NCBI GenBank assembly: GCA_025361425.1 | Contig: JANYAH010000165.1 | Location: 1 to 52,777, forward strand | DNA: 52,777 nt | Origin: Candidatus Solibacter sp. | GTDB lineage: Bacteria > Acidobacteriota > Terriglobia > Bryobacterales > Bryobacteraceae | Reading direction: 5' to 3' | Shown here: positions 1 through 7,124 of the stretch, one piece after another | How positions within the stretch are numbered: the stretch's first letter is position 1 | Layout of the letters: each line of letters opens with the position of its first letter | Position numbers and translations under genes: made by a program | The notes under the pieces: model-generated | Database searches by the model: none | What the model was told of the DNA's origin: nothing | Seen by the model: only the letters and a program-made list of their open reading frames with translations

Positions 1-361
1 GCGCCAACATTTCATCGAAGGCCAGCCTCACATGCTTGATGCCGCTTGCTGTTTTGTAAGATGTCGAATCCGATTTGGCGTAGTCGTTTCGGCCTTGCTC
101 TTTACGCTTGAGGTCAGCAATGTAGTCGTCAAGTAGTTCCCTGATCTTCACCCGCCGTCCATTCTCGGAAAGTTCACCAGTGTTGAGTGCCTTGATCTTC
201 GCATCACGAACTAGCAGAGCCTTCTTCCATTCATCGGTGCCAGTCGCAAACCTCAATGCGGGACGGCCATCGTGGAGCGAGACCGTGCAGTAGATTTTTG
301 ATCCGTTCCAGTACAAGCCCGAACCAATTGGTAGACCATTCTTGCCAAGGTTGGTTGCCAC
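1..361 (-). CDS. Tyrosine recombinase (phage-type integrase), N-terminal part
   Basis: The minus frame from a GTG at 361 runs open to the window edge, so only about 120 N-terminal residues are seen. They begin VATNLGKNGLPIGSGLYW, then a short beta-rich stretch, then a helical segment (VKIRELLDDYIADLKRKEQG, later IKHVRLAFDEML). This resembles the arm-binding plus SAM-like core-binding domains of tyrosine recombinases. The catalytic R..H..R..Y part would lie beyond position 1. No strong ribosome site precedes the GTG; the frame is also open further upstream, so the start is uncertain. It lies about 190 bp from a tRNA 3' fragment, the classic place for an integrase of an element inserted in a tRNA gene. 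The family call rests on the core-binding pattern and this context. Confidence 0.72.
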   Translation of the reverse strand, partial: MATNLGKNGLPIGSGLYWNGSKIYCTVSLHDGRPALRFATGTDEWKKALLVRDAKIKALNTGELSENGRRVKIRELLDDYIADLKRKEQGRNDYAKSDSTSYKTASGIKHVRLAFDEMLA

Positions 362-546
362 GAACCCACTGTAGCAGAAAAGGAGAACAAGTCCGTTATA
401 TCTGCTACAGAAATCCTGCCATTGTAGCAAAATCGTAGCACGCCAACCAGATAGAAGCAGATAAAAGTAGATGGCGTTGTTTCGTAAACTGTTGAAAAAA
501 CAGGGAAACTAGATAGGGGTAGATAGCACCAGACAGGATTGATTCG
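362..546. promoter_or_regulatory. Integrase-att intergenic region with short repeated motifs
   Basis: Between the recombinase start and the tRNA fragment there are several repeats of two short words. GTAGCA/TGCTAC occurs at about 371, 408, 424 and 436. AGATAG or TAGATA-type words occur near 449, 460, 468, 511 and 520. A small inverted repeat, CTGTT-GAAAA-AACAG, lies near 489-503. Clustered short direct repeats beside a core attachment site are the usual form of integrase arm-type binding sites. The assignment here is inference from position and repetition. Confidence 0.4.
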
Positions 547-593
547 GATTTGTAATCAGAGGGTCGGGGGTTCAAATCCCTCCGCCGGCTCCA
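547..593 (+). other. Attachment site: 3' fragment of tRNA-Thr(TGT)
   Basis: Starting at GATTTGTAATCAG, the sequence reads as the 3' side of a tRNA: anticodon TGT in loop TTTGTAA, variable region, T arm GGGGG-TTCAAAT-CCCTC, acceptor CGCCGGC, discriminator T and encoded CCA at 591-593. No matching 5' half (an acceptor strand GCCGGCG with D arm) lies upstream; the preceding 30 bases are unrelated. This is therefore a displaced 3' end, as left when an element integrates into a tRNA gene and rebuilds it at the other junction. With the recombinase at 1-361 it marks the right end of an integrated element, whose other end lies left of the window. Confidence 0.8.
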
Positions 594-621
594 AAAAATC
601 AAACACCTACAGGTCAATTGA

Positions 622-1578
622 GGCGGACGGCCAGCGTGCCAAGGTACGCAGGCGGCGCTGGATCTGTTGAACCAGGCTCCCGCCCCGCAGAAGACCGTTC
701 CAGCATACCTCGCCGCGCGAAATTGGATTCTCATGTCGCTGGACAACACCGCTGAGTTGCGCAAGGAGATCGACGCCGGGCTGGCTATCTCGAAGACACC
801 CGAGCTTCGATATCAGGATGCGCTGCTGCGGACCACTCAGAAAGATTACGCCGGCGCGCGCGGTGTGCTCGAGGAACTCATGAAAGAGTATCCAGAAAGC
901 GTATCTTCACTGGACTTACTCGCCCAAACCTATGCCGCGCAAGACAATAACATGCTCCGCGCGCGGCAGGTGGTCAACGACTACGCTTCGCGCCGGCCCA
1001 AATCGGCGTATCTGAAATACGTAGTCGGAATCTGGCAATTGAAGGCAAACCACGCCGGGTTGGCGCGCCAGGCGTTTTTAGAAGCCGTGGCGGCTGGTCC
1101 GAATTACGTCGGCCCGGCACTTCTGCTTGCGGAGATGGATCTGTCTGAAGGGAACCTGAAGACGGCCCGAACTGGATTGAACGGGGGCCTCTCGCATCAG
1201 CCCGGCAATCTTCGAGCCGAGTTTCTGCTGGGACGGGTCGAACAGAAAACGGGTAACCGTGAGGAGGCTGCGAAGTTGTACCGGGCAGTCATCGACCGTA
1301 ATCCGTCTCACGCGCAGGCACTCAACAATCTGGCATTCGGACTGATTGTAAATCACCCGGATGAGGCGCTCGAATACGCGCAACGGGCGGTGGGCGCCGA
1401 TCCAGAAGACGCGGCGGCGCAGGATACCCTCGGCTGGGTCTATTACCGAAAGGGCAACTACCGGTCAGCCATTACCTATCTAAAAAGCGCTGTGGACAAA
1501 GAGCCAACTGCCCGCGCCCACCGTGTGCAGCCTGGCGCGCAGTGTGCGGTTCCCGGTAGCACGGGCCAGTCGTATTAA
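622..1578 (+). pseudogene. TPR-repeat protein remnant, PEP-CTERM system PrsT-like C-terminal part
   Basis: The frame is open from just after a stop at 619-621; the first usual start is TTG 667, giving 303 aa. The translation is a run of tetratricopeptide repeats (for example AEFLLGRVEQKTGNREEAA and AAQDTLGWVYYRKGNYRSA). It resembles the C-terminal third of the PEP-CTERM-associated TPR lipoprotein PrsT, a family of roughly 900 aa. Similarity seems to begin before the TTG (ALDLLNQAP), no signal peptide or lipobox is present, and the C-terminus decays after KEPTARAH. The fragment begins right after the tRNA-Thr fragment, so a 5' truncation by an integration or deletion event is likely. The PEP-CTERM gene downstream fits a former PEP-CTERM locus. 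A short functional TPR protein cannot be excluded. Confidence 0.6.
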
Positions 1579-1810
1579 TCTGAGGAAGAATCAAGTCGGT
1601 TGTGTAATATAGCGGCCGCCAGAGAATGGCCTTTGGCTCCCCATTGGGGCCGCTTGCCGCGCTTTGCCATGGAAGCCCAGAATCTTCGACCGATTCCTGA
1701 ATATTGGGAACATTGCGAGCCGACTCTGAGAGCAAAGTCCAGAACCATCACCAAGTTAGGACATGGAAACTGAATTGCTATATCAGAAGGATTTTTTCTG
1801 GAGGAGAACA

Positions 1811-2464
1811 ATGAAGAGACGCCTGTTTCACTTTACGAGCGCGATTGTAATGCTCTGTCCGTTGGCTTTCGCCGATGATTTCATTAACGGAAGTTTTGAA
1901 ATCGATGCGACGACGGGCTTCCAATCGGTGAATGCAACCGGTTGGGTCACAAACCGTACCCTCGGACCGCCGTATCTCATCAATAACGCAACTTACGGGA
2001 ACACACCCTACGGACACCAGTTCCTTGCAATCGGAGGGATTGAAGATGGCGCGTCCTCATGGATCGAACAGACCGTTGCAGGATTTAGCGCGGGAAATAC
2101 TTATCTCCTGACGTGGGCCCAGTCCTCGGAGTACATTCCCTCAGACGAGCTCCGGAGCAGCTTTACTTCCGGATCCTCGACTCCAGGCCAGATCTTCACT
2201 ACTGCTCCATACCCGGGCGGCAATCAGTTCTGGTATGGGTGGACAAATGAGTCGATGTCGTTCGTCGCTAACGCCTCATCGGTTACCTTCCACTTTCAAG
2301 GGGTGCCGGGTTCCGGCAGTTATGAGGTCGGTGTCGACAACTTCCACGTCTCAGCCTCTAACAGCACGGTTCCGGAGCCCTCCTCGGTCCTGCTGCTTGC
2401 GAGCGCTGTTCTGCTAGTCGGAGGCGGTATCCGGCGGCGCTTCGCGAGTTCCAAAGCGCTGTGA
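1811..2464 (+). CDS. PEP-CTERM sorting-domain exported protein, DUF642-like
   Basis: 217 aa. The ATG at 1811 is chosen because GGAGGAGA lies just upstream and the protein then begins with a typical signal peptide (MKRRLFHFTSAIVMLCPLAFA). An upstream in-frame ATG at 1763 would hide that signal. The body starts DDFINGSFE and contains a GWV segment, like the galactose-binding-like fold of DUF642 and related PEP-CTERM proteins. The C-terminus is a complete sorting tail: VPEPSS, a hydrophobic helix (VLLLASAVLLVGGG) and a basic end (IRRRF). Such proteins are recognised by exosortase (EpsH/XrtA family), cleaved and delivered to the envelope or exopolysaccharide. No exosortase is in this window. The specific role is unknown. 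Confidence 0.85.
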   Translation: MKRRLFHFTSAIVMLCPLAFADDFINGSFEIDATTGFQSVNATGWVTNRTLGPPYLINNATYGNTPYGHQFLAIGGIEDGASSWIEQTVAGFSAGNTYLLTWAQSSEYIPSDELRSSFTSGSSTPGQIFTTAPYPGGNQFWYGWTNESMSFVANASSVTFHFQGVPGSGSYEVGVDNFHVSASNSTVPEPSSVLLLASAVLLVGGGIRRRFASSKAL

Positions 2465-2521
2465 TTCTGGCGTGCGCGTTCTAGCTGAGACGCTTATTGG
2501 AAAAGATGAAAAAAGGATTGT

Positions 2522-2561
2522 CTCCCCCAGGGCAGTCCCCCTGCGGATCTGCCTGGGGGAG
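2522..2561. terminator. Strong hairpin between convergent genes
   Basis: CTCCCCCAGGGCAG (2522-2535) and CTGCCTGGGGGAG (2549-2561) form a stem of about 13 base pairs with one bulged G and a 13-nt loop. It sits between the PEP-CTERM gene (+) and the MCE-domain gene (-), where a bidirectional terminator would be expected. No clean U-tract follows on either strand, so an intergenic palindromic element is the alternative. Confidence 0.45.
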
Positions 2562-2640
2562 GACAAAATGCCTGGAGAGGAAGGTCATGCACCGCCACGG
2601 GCCTGGCCTTGGTCGCTGGCGCGGTTTATGCCACGCTGCA

Positions 2641-3660
2641 TTAGAAGAGTTTGATGCGCAGGAATTTCCGGGGATTCTCGCGAAACTCCTTAGTGGTGGT
2701 TTGGAGTTCCTTCGCCATCCCCTGTAAATTGTCATAGACGGCGGAGGTGGTGAGCAGCGGTCCGGCGTTGAACTGATCCACCTGCCGGATGAGGGCGGCC
2801 ACCTGCCGCGTCCAATCGTTATAGGAGCGCTCCCCGGTGATCATTTCGGCGCCGTGCAGGCCATCGATGGAGCGCCGCAGGGCGGACACCTGGGTCAGCG
2901 CCTGCTCATACTGCAGGGGATTGCGGAGCAGAGTCCCGCCGGCTCCCTGCCCGGATTGGAGGCGTGCCAGGCTTGCGTCCAATTGGCGCAAGGGTTCGGT
3001 GATCTTGCGATACAGCGCGTCGGTGTAGAGCGCTTGCCCGACGGCCGTGGTAGTGTCGGCGGCGACGTGGATGCCGCGTTGCAGATCGGTGACCTTGTCG
3101 CGCAGGCCGTTGTAGATGGTCTCGCCCATGATTAATTCACCGAGCGGGCTTTTGCCCTGCTCGATCTCGTCCAGCAGGACCTCCATCAAATGGAGACGCT
3201 GCTGGAACTGGGCGAGATCCAGGCGCTGCATCACGTCTCCCGAGCCTTTGAACTGGATCTCGCCGCGCGGCATCAGGTGCTTCGGGCCGGCACCGCTGGT
3301 CACATCGATAAATTTATCGCCGATGATGGTGTCGGAAGTAGTCTGGGCGGTGGAATCGTCGGTGATGCTGGTCAGCCGGTCGCGCTCGATGCTCATGGTG
3401 ACTTTGACCACGCGATTGGGCTCATTGGAGCCGGAAAGTTCGACCAGTATGACCTTGCCGACGCCGATGCCATCGACGCGCACGGGAGAGCCAGGGGCCA
3501 CGCCGGTGGCATCCGGCAGGTAGAGATAGATTTGAGTCCTGGGCTCAAGGAAAGTGCCCCCGGTGAGCAGGTAGACCACGGTTCCCAGAATCACCAGTCC
3601 CGCTAGAATCACGGCGGAAGCGCGAACTTTCGCCCAATTCACCTGCTGAGCCGACGGCAT
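2641..3660 (-). CDS. MlaD/MCE-domain lipid transport protein
   Basis: 339 aa. One N-terminal membrane helix (about residues 12-34, VILAGLVILGTVVYLL) is followed by an MCE/MlaD domain at roughly 40-120 (YLPDATGVAPGSPVRVDGIGVG, then IIGDKFIDVTSG). The long C-terminal part (about 130-339) is largely helical with heptad character, as in MCE proteins that build an inter-membrane tube or needle. MCE proteins are the periplasmic substrate-binding part of Mla-type ABC transporters that move phospholipids between inner and outer membranes. The ATPase and permease partners (MlaE/MlaF) are not adjacent, so this copy is unlinked or pairs with a system elsewhere. Start ATG at 3660. Confidence 0.85.
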   Translation of the reverse strand: MPSAQQVNWAKVRASAVILAGLVILGTVVYLLTGGTFLEPRTQIYLYLPDATGVAPGSPVRVDGIGVGKVILVELSGSNEPNRVVKVTMSIERDRLTSITDDSTAQTTSDTIIGDKFIDVTSGAGPKHLMPRGEIQFKGSGDVMQRLDLAQFQQRLHLMEVLLDEIEQGKSPLGELIMGETIYNGLRDKVTDLQRGIHVAADTTTAVGQALYTDALYRKITEPLRQLDASLARLQSGQGAGGTLLRNPLQYEQALTQVSALRRSIDGLHGAEMITGERSYNDWTRQVAALIRQVDQFNAGPLLTTSAVYDNLQGMAKELQTTTKEFRENPRKFLRIKLF

Positions 3661-3736
3661 TCACTTCGGATTGTACCGCGACCTTGCCGGTAACGCGGGT
3701 TACAATGAAAGCGTATAAAGATAGCGAGGTAATCGG

Positions 3737-3922
3737 ATGTCGTCACTTGGTTTCCCGGAATTGCTGGTGATCCTGGGGGTCGCCGTGCTGTTGTTTGGGG
3801 GGAAGAAAATCCCGGAATTGGCCAAAGGGCTCGGCGAAGGGATTCGTCATTTTAAGACTGCGTTGAAGGGCGATCCCGAAAAGCCGGATGCCGCGGAGGC
3901 AGTGAAGGGCGAGAAGCCCTAG
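3737..3922 (+). CDS. tatA: Twin-arginine translocase subunit TatA/TatE
   Basis: 61 aa, full length for TatA. It has a short N-terminal tail, a single membrane helix ([12 protein letters not shown]), the FGGKKIPEL hinge and an amphipathic helix ([16 protein letters not shown]) before an acidic/lysine tail. TatA oligomers form the size-variable pore of the Tat pathway, which exports folded, often cofactor-containing proteins. GCGAGG just upstream of ATG 3737 is a ribosome site. The gene stands alone, without tatB or tatC. TatE-like or TatA cannot be told apart from sequence alone. Confidence 0.93.
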   Translation: MSSLGFPELLVILGVAVLLFGGKKIPELAKGLGEGIRHFKTALKGDPEKPDAAEAVKGEKP

Positions 3923-4059
3923 CCGCGAGGCCGCGTTTGGGCTATGGCCGCTCTCCCACGCGGCCAGCGTTGGGGGCACGCCAACCAGCCACACAGCGTT
4001 TCGAAAACATTTTGGTTCATACCATGCGGGCGCGACCTGCTAATGTATGGAGAGAAACG

Positions 4060-4305
4060 TTGAAGATCCGAGCCCGCAAATTTGAAGGCCGCTGTGCCCG
4101 GCACAAGCGATACAATCCCTCTGTCGATGGGTTCGGCGCCATCCGAGGCGCCTGCCCGCGATGCATCCTGCTGTTTGAAATCTGTGAAGCCTCCCTGCGT
4201 TTGAACAAACTGATCCGCAGTTTTGACCCCAAGTACGACGACCTACGGCGTCGGGTGGAGAAGGCGCCGGCTGTGGACCCGCGCCAGATGCGTCTGATCG
4301 ATTAG
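4060..4305 (+). CDS. Small conserved-looking Cys/His protein, function unknown
   Basis: 81 aa from TTG 4060, preferred because GGAGAG precedes it at good spacing; an in-frame ATG lies at 4024. The region FEGRCARHKRYNPSVDGFG followed by GACPRCILLFEI shows C-x2-H and C-x2-C pairs about 20 residues apart, as in a small zinc finger. The C-terminal half (LRLNKLIRSFDPKYDDLRRR) is predicted helical. I do not recognise a named family. It is convergent with hpnD, 3 bp from its end. Zinc binding is inference from spacing of the Cys and His. Confidence 0.6.
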   Translation: MKIRARKFEGRCARHKRYNPSVDGFGAIRGACPRCILLFEICEASLRLNKLIRSFDPKYDDLRRRVEKAPAVDPRQMRLID

Positions 4306-4308
4306 CCG

Positions 4309-5145
4309 CTACGACGACAGGGCGCGAACCACGATCCAGGATTTTTCGAATAGGCTGAGGCGGACGCGGTGCGAAAAGACGTCGTAATTGGTGGCTGCGA
4401 TGCGCTCTAGAAGGCGGGAGTAGATGGAGATGAGCGCCCACAGGGATGAACGGCTGCGGGGATGAACCAGATCAAGCAGGGGCAGCGACTCGTCATAATA
4501 GGCGCGGGCACGGGCGGATTCAAAGCGCATCAGTTGGAGAAACGCCGGAGTAAGGTTTCCGGCGCGCAAATCGTCTTCGGTGACGCCGAAGCGGCGCAGG
4601 TCTTCGGCCGGCAGATAGATGCGGCCTAGTTCGGCATCTTCGCGGATATCGCGCAGGATGTTGGTCAATTGAAACGCCACGCCGCATTTTTCGGCGAGCG
4701 GCAGAGCGCTGCGCGTATCGAAGCCGAAGATGTGGATGATGGCGAGGCCCACCACCGACGCCACCTGGTAGCAGTAGCGGTACAACTCGTCGAACGTCTG
4801 CAGGCTGCGCGGTTCCAGATCGGACGAAATGCCGGTGATCATCTGCCGGAAATAATCGTGCGGGATGGCGAAACGGCGCACCGTGTGGTGAAAGGCGGGC
4901 CACACGGGATGGTCGGCGAATCGGCCCTGGAGCGCCTCTTCCATGTCTGCGCGCCAGTGGTCCACGGCGGAACGGGAGGCGCCGGGTTCGTCGCTCAAAT
5001 CGTCACAGTAGCGCATGAAGGCATAGATGGCGCACATGGCTTTACGCTGCTGGGCGGAAAGCAGGACGAACGAATAATAGAAGTTCTTGGCGCGGCCGCG
5101 GGCCACTTGCAGGCAGTATCGGTAGGATTGCTCGACGGTGACCAT
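4309..5145 (-). CDS. hpnD: Presqualene diphosphate synthase HpnD
   Basis: 278 aa, normal for the family. It starts at ATG 5145, overlapping the stop of hpnC (TGATG), and begins MVTVEQSYRYCLQVA. Both aspartate-rich motifs of squalene/phytoene synthases are present: MRYCDDLSDE (about 46-53), and QLTNILRDIREDAELGRIYLP in the middle. HpnD condenses two farnesyl diphosphates to presqualene diphosphate, the first step of the HpnCDE route to squalene. It is the last gene of the hopanoid operon. Assignment to HpnD rather than HpnC rests on the NFYYSF N-terminus and ATNYDVF-type C-terminal segment. Confidence 0.9.
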   Translation of the reverse strand: MVTVEQSYRYCLQVARGRAKNFYYSFVLLSAQQRKAMCAIYAFMRYCDDLSDEPGASRSAVDHWRADMEEALQGRFADHPVWPAFHHTVRRFAIPHDYFRQMITGISSDLEPRSLQTFDELYRYCYQVASVVGLAIIHIFGFDTRSALPLAEKCGVAFQLTNILRDIREDAELGRIYLPAEDLRRFGVTEDDLRAGNLTPAFLQLMRFESARARAYYDESLPLLDLVHPRSRSSLWALISIYSRLLERIAATNYDVFSHRVRLSLFEKSWIVVRALSS

Positions 5146-6083
5146 CAGGCTGCCCGCGTGGAGAAGGCCACGCGCACGACCGAGCCGATTAGCAGGCCGA
5201 CGCGCTCCATTTTGGAAATGGCTGGGCGGGCGCCAAGCACGTCGTAGCCCTGTTGTTGGATTTTTTCCAGCACGCGCATGCCGCCGCGGCTGAAGAGATC
5301 CAGATCGATCGCCAGGCGCCGGTCCACCATGCCGGCAAGCGGCAGACCCTCGAGGAAAAGTTGGCGCGCGCGGGCGACAATTTCGCGCATCACGCCGGCG
5401 AAGGCGGGGGTGAAGCGCCGCGCGAAGAGTTCCTCCAACGTGTAGCCGTGGCGCTCCATGACCTCGAGGGGAATGTAAACCCGATTCTTGAGCAGATCCA
5501 CGGACACGTCCTGCCAGAAGTTGGCCAGTTGCAGTGCCGTGCAGGTGGCATCGCTTAAGCTCTGGCGCGCGGGGTCGCTGAAGCCTGCGAGATAGAGCAC
5601 GAGGCGTCCGACGGGGCTGGCCGAATTGCGGCAGTATCCGAACAACTCGTCCCAATTGCGATAGCGGGTCACGGTCTGATCTTGCATGAAGGCGTCGATC
5701 AGGTCGGAGAAGGGCTGCGGGGGGATGGCGTATTGGGTGACGGTGGACGCGAGGGCCGCGAAGACGGGGTGAGTGGCGCGCCCGTGGTACATTCCATCCA
5801 GTTCGCCGCGCCACCAGGCGAGGAGGCGGAGGCTTTCGGCGGTATCGGCGATCTCATCGGCGAGATCGTCGGCCCAACGGCAATAAGCGTAGACGTTGTA
5901 GAAATCCTGGTGGAGGCGCTTGGGGAGGAGAAAGCTGACGACGTGAAAGTTCTCGTAGTGGTTGGTGGCCAACCAGCGGGAATAGGCACGACCTTCCGAG
6001 GCCGACCAAGTCCGAGTCATCGCCGCCGGCGACCGGACAAAGGCCGCGGGGGGCAAAAACGCGGGTGAGCCCACGCCGGACAT
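5145..6083 (-). CDS. hpnC: Hydroxysqualene synthase HpnC
   Basis: 312 aa. Squalene/phytoene synthase fold with NHYENFHVVSFLLP near residue 41, the aspartate motif YCRWADDLADE (67-77) and LQLANFWQDVSVDL as second motif. HpnC converts presqualene diphosphate from HpnD to hydroxysqualene. The ATG at 6083 follows the stop of the upstream dehydrogenase directly (TAAATG), and the TGA overlaps the hpnD start, so the genes are translationally coupled. Another ATG at residue 22 (MTRTWSASEG) is a possible start, since the first 21 residues look non-conserved. The third partner of the pathway, the flavoprotein HpnE, is not in the window. Confidence 0.9.
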   Translation of the reverse strand: MSGVGSPAFLPPAAFVRSPAAMTRTWSASEGRAYSRWLATNHYENFHVVSFLLPKRLHQDFYNVYAYCRWADDLADEIADTAESLRLLAWWRGELDGMYHGRATHPVFAALASTVTQYAIPPQPFSDLIDAFMQDQTVTRYRNWDELFGYCRNSASPVGRLVLYLAGFSDPARQSLSDATCTALQLANFWQDVSVDLLKNRVYIPLEVMERHGYTLEELFARRFTPAFAGVMREIVARARQLFLEGLPLAGMVDRRLAIDLDLFSRGGMRVLEKIQQQGYDVLGARPAISKMERVGLLIGSVVRVAFSTRAA

Positions 6084-7124
6084 TTACGGAACGATGGCCG
6101 TTTTCAGGTGGCCGTTGTGGCTCATCAGGTGGCGCATGACTTCCAGCAGGTTGGCGAGCGGCTCCTCGTTGTTGACGAAGAAGGATGCGGTGATGTGACC
6201 CGCGCAAACCAATTCGAGGGCCTTGCGGATGTAAGCCGGGGTGTGATGGAAGCTGGCCTTGCAGGTGATTTCGGAGTAATGGAGGAGGGCGGTATCCAGG
6301 TTCACCTTGCTCTCATTGGGGCAGCCGCCGAAGAAATTGACGGTACCGCCGCGGCGGACCATGTTGACGGCCCACTGCCAGGTTTGGGGCTTGCCGACGG
6401 CTTCGATTGCCACGTCGACGCCGCGCCCGTGGGTCATTTCGCGGATGGATTTCACGGGGTCGCTGTGCTCACCGGCCACGATGAGGTCATCGGCGCCGAT
6501 GGCGGCGGCGCGATCTAACTGGGTCTGTCTGCGGCCCACGGCGATCACGCGGCAGCCGTAAAGCTTCGCCAGTTTGACGAACATCAGGCCGATGGGACCG
6601 AGGCCCACAATGGCGACGGTATCGCCGGCGCGGGGAGCCGATTCCTCAAAACCGCGCACTACACATGCCAGGGGTTCGACGAGGGCTGCATCCTGATAGC
6701 CGACTTTGTCGGGGATCAAGTAAGTATTGCTTTGCACGATGCGGGCCGGAATGCGGATGTACTGGGCGTAGGCGCCGTTGTTGAAGAGCAGGTCTTCGCA
6801 GAGATTCTCCAGGCCGCGGCCACAGAAGAAGCACTCTCCGCAGGGCGCCGAATTCGCCGCCACCACGCGCTGCCCGACGGTGAAATTCTTGACGTCCTCG
6901 CCAATTGCGACGACATCCCCGGCCAGTTCGTGCCCGAACACAGCCGGGGGCACGATCATCCGAGCGTGGTAGCCGCGCCGGAAGACTTTGACATCGGTGC
7001 CGCAGGTGAGTGCCACCTTTACGCGTACGAGGATGTCTCCGCTTTGAATTGTGGGAACAGCTACCGGCTCTACCTGCAAGTGTTCCTTGCCGTAAAGCAC
7101 AGCAGCCATCATGTGGTTATTCAC
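6084..7124 (-). CDS. Zinc-dependent MDR alcohol dehydrogenase in the hopanoid operon (second copy)
   Basis: 346 aa from GTG 7124, which follows the preceding stop directly (TAAGTG) and has AGAGGTGG upstream; ATGs at residues 5-6 are alternatives. Medium-chain dehydrogenase: catalytic zinc ligands C41 (LTCGTDVK) and GHE at 64-66; structural zinc cysteines at 95, 98, 101 and 109; nucleotide-binding VGLGPIGLMFVKLA. It resembles polyol/threonine dehydrogenase-like enzymes that oxidise or reduce a secondary or primary alcohol with NAD(P). It sits between another MDR gene and hpnC inside the operon, so a substrate in hopanoid side-chain metabolism is likely by context. Its exact substrate is unknown. 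Confidence 0.85.
   Translation of the reverse strand: MNNHMMAAVLYGKEHLQVEPVAVPTIQSGDILVRVKVALTCGTDVKVFRRGYHARMIVPPAVFGHELAGDVVAIGEDVKNFTVGQRVVAANSAPCGECFFCGRGLENLCEDLLFNNGAYAQYIRIPARIVQSNTYLIPDKVGYQDAALVEPLACVVRGFEESAPRAGDTVAIVGLGPIGLMFVKLAKLYGCRVIAVGRRQTQLDRAAAIGADDLIVAGEHSDPVKSIREMTHGRGVDVAIEAVGKPQTWQWAVNMVRRGGTVNFFGGCPNESKVNLDTALLHYSEITCKASFHHTPAYIRKALELVCAGHITASFFVNNEEPLANLLEVMRHLMSHNGHLKTAIVP

Noticed and set aside
405-764. 119-aa minus-strand frame with RRRDLNPRPSDYKS
   Set aside because: This string is the well-known antisense translation of a tRNA 3' end, here of the tRNA-Thr fragment at 547-593, and not a protein.
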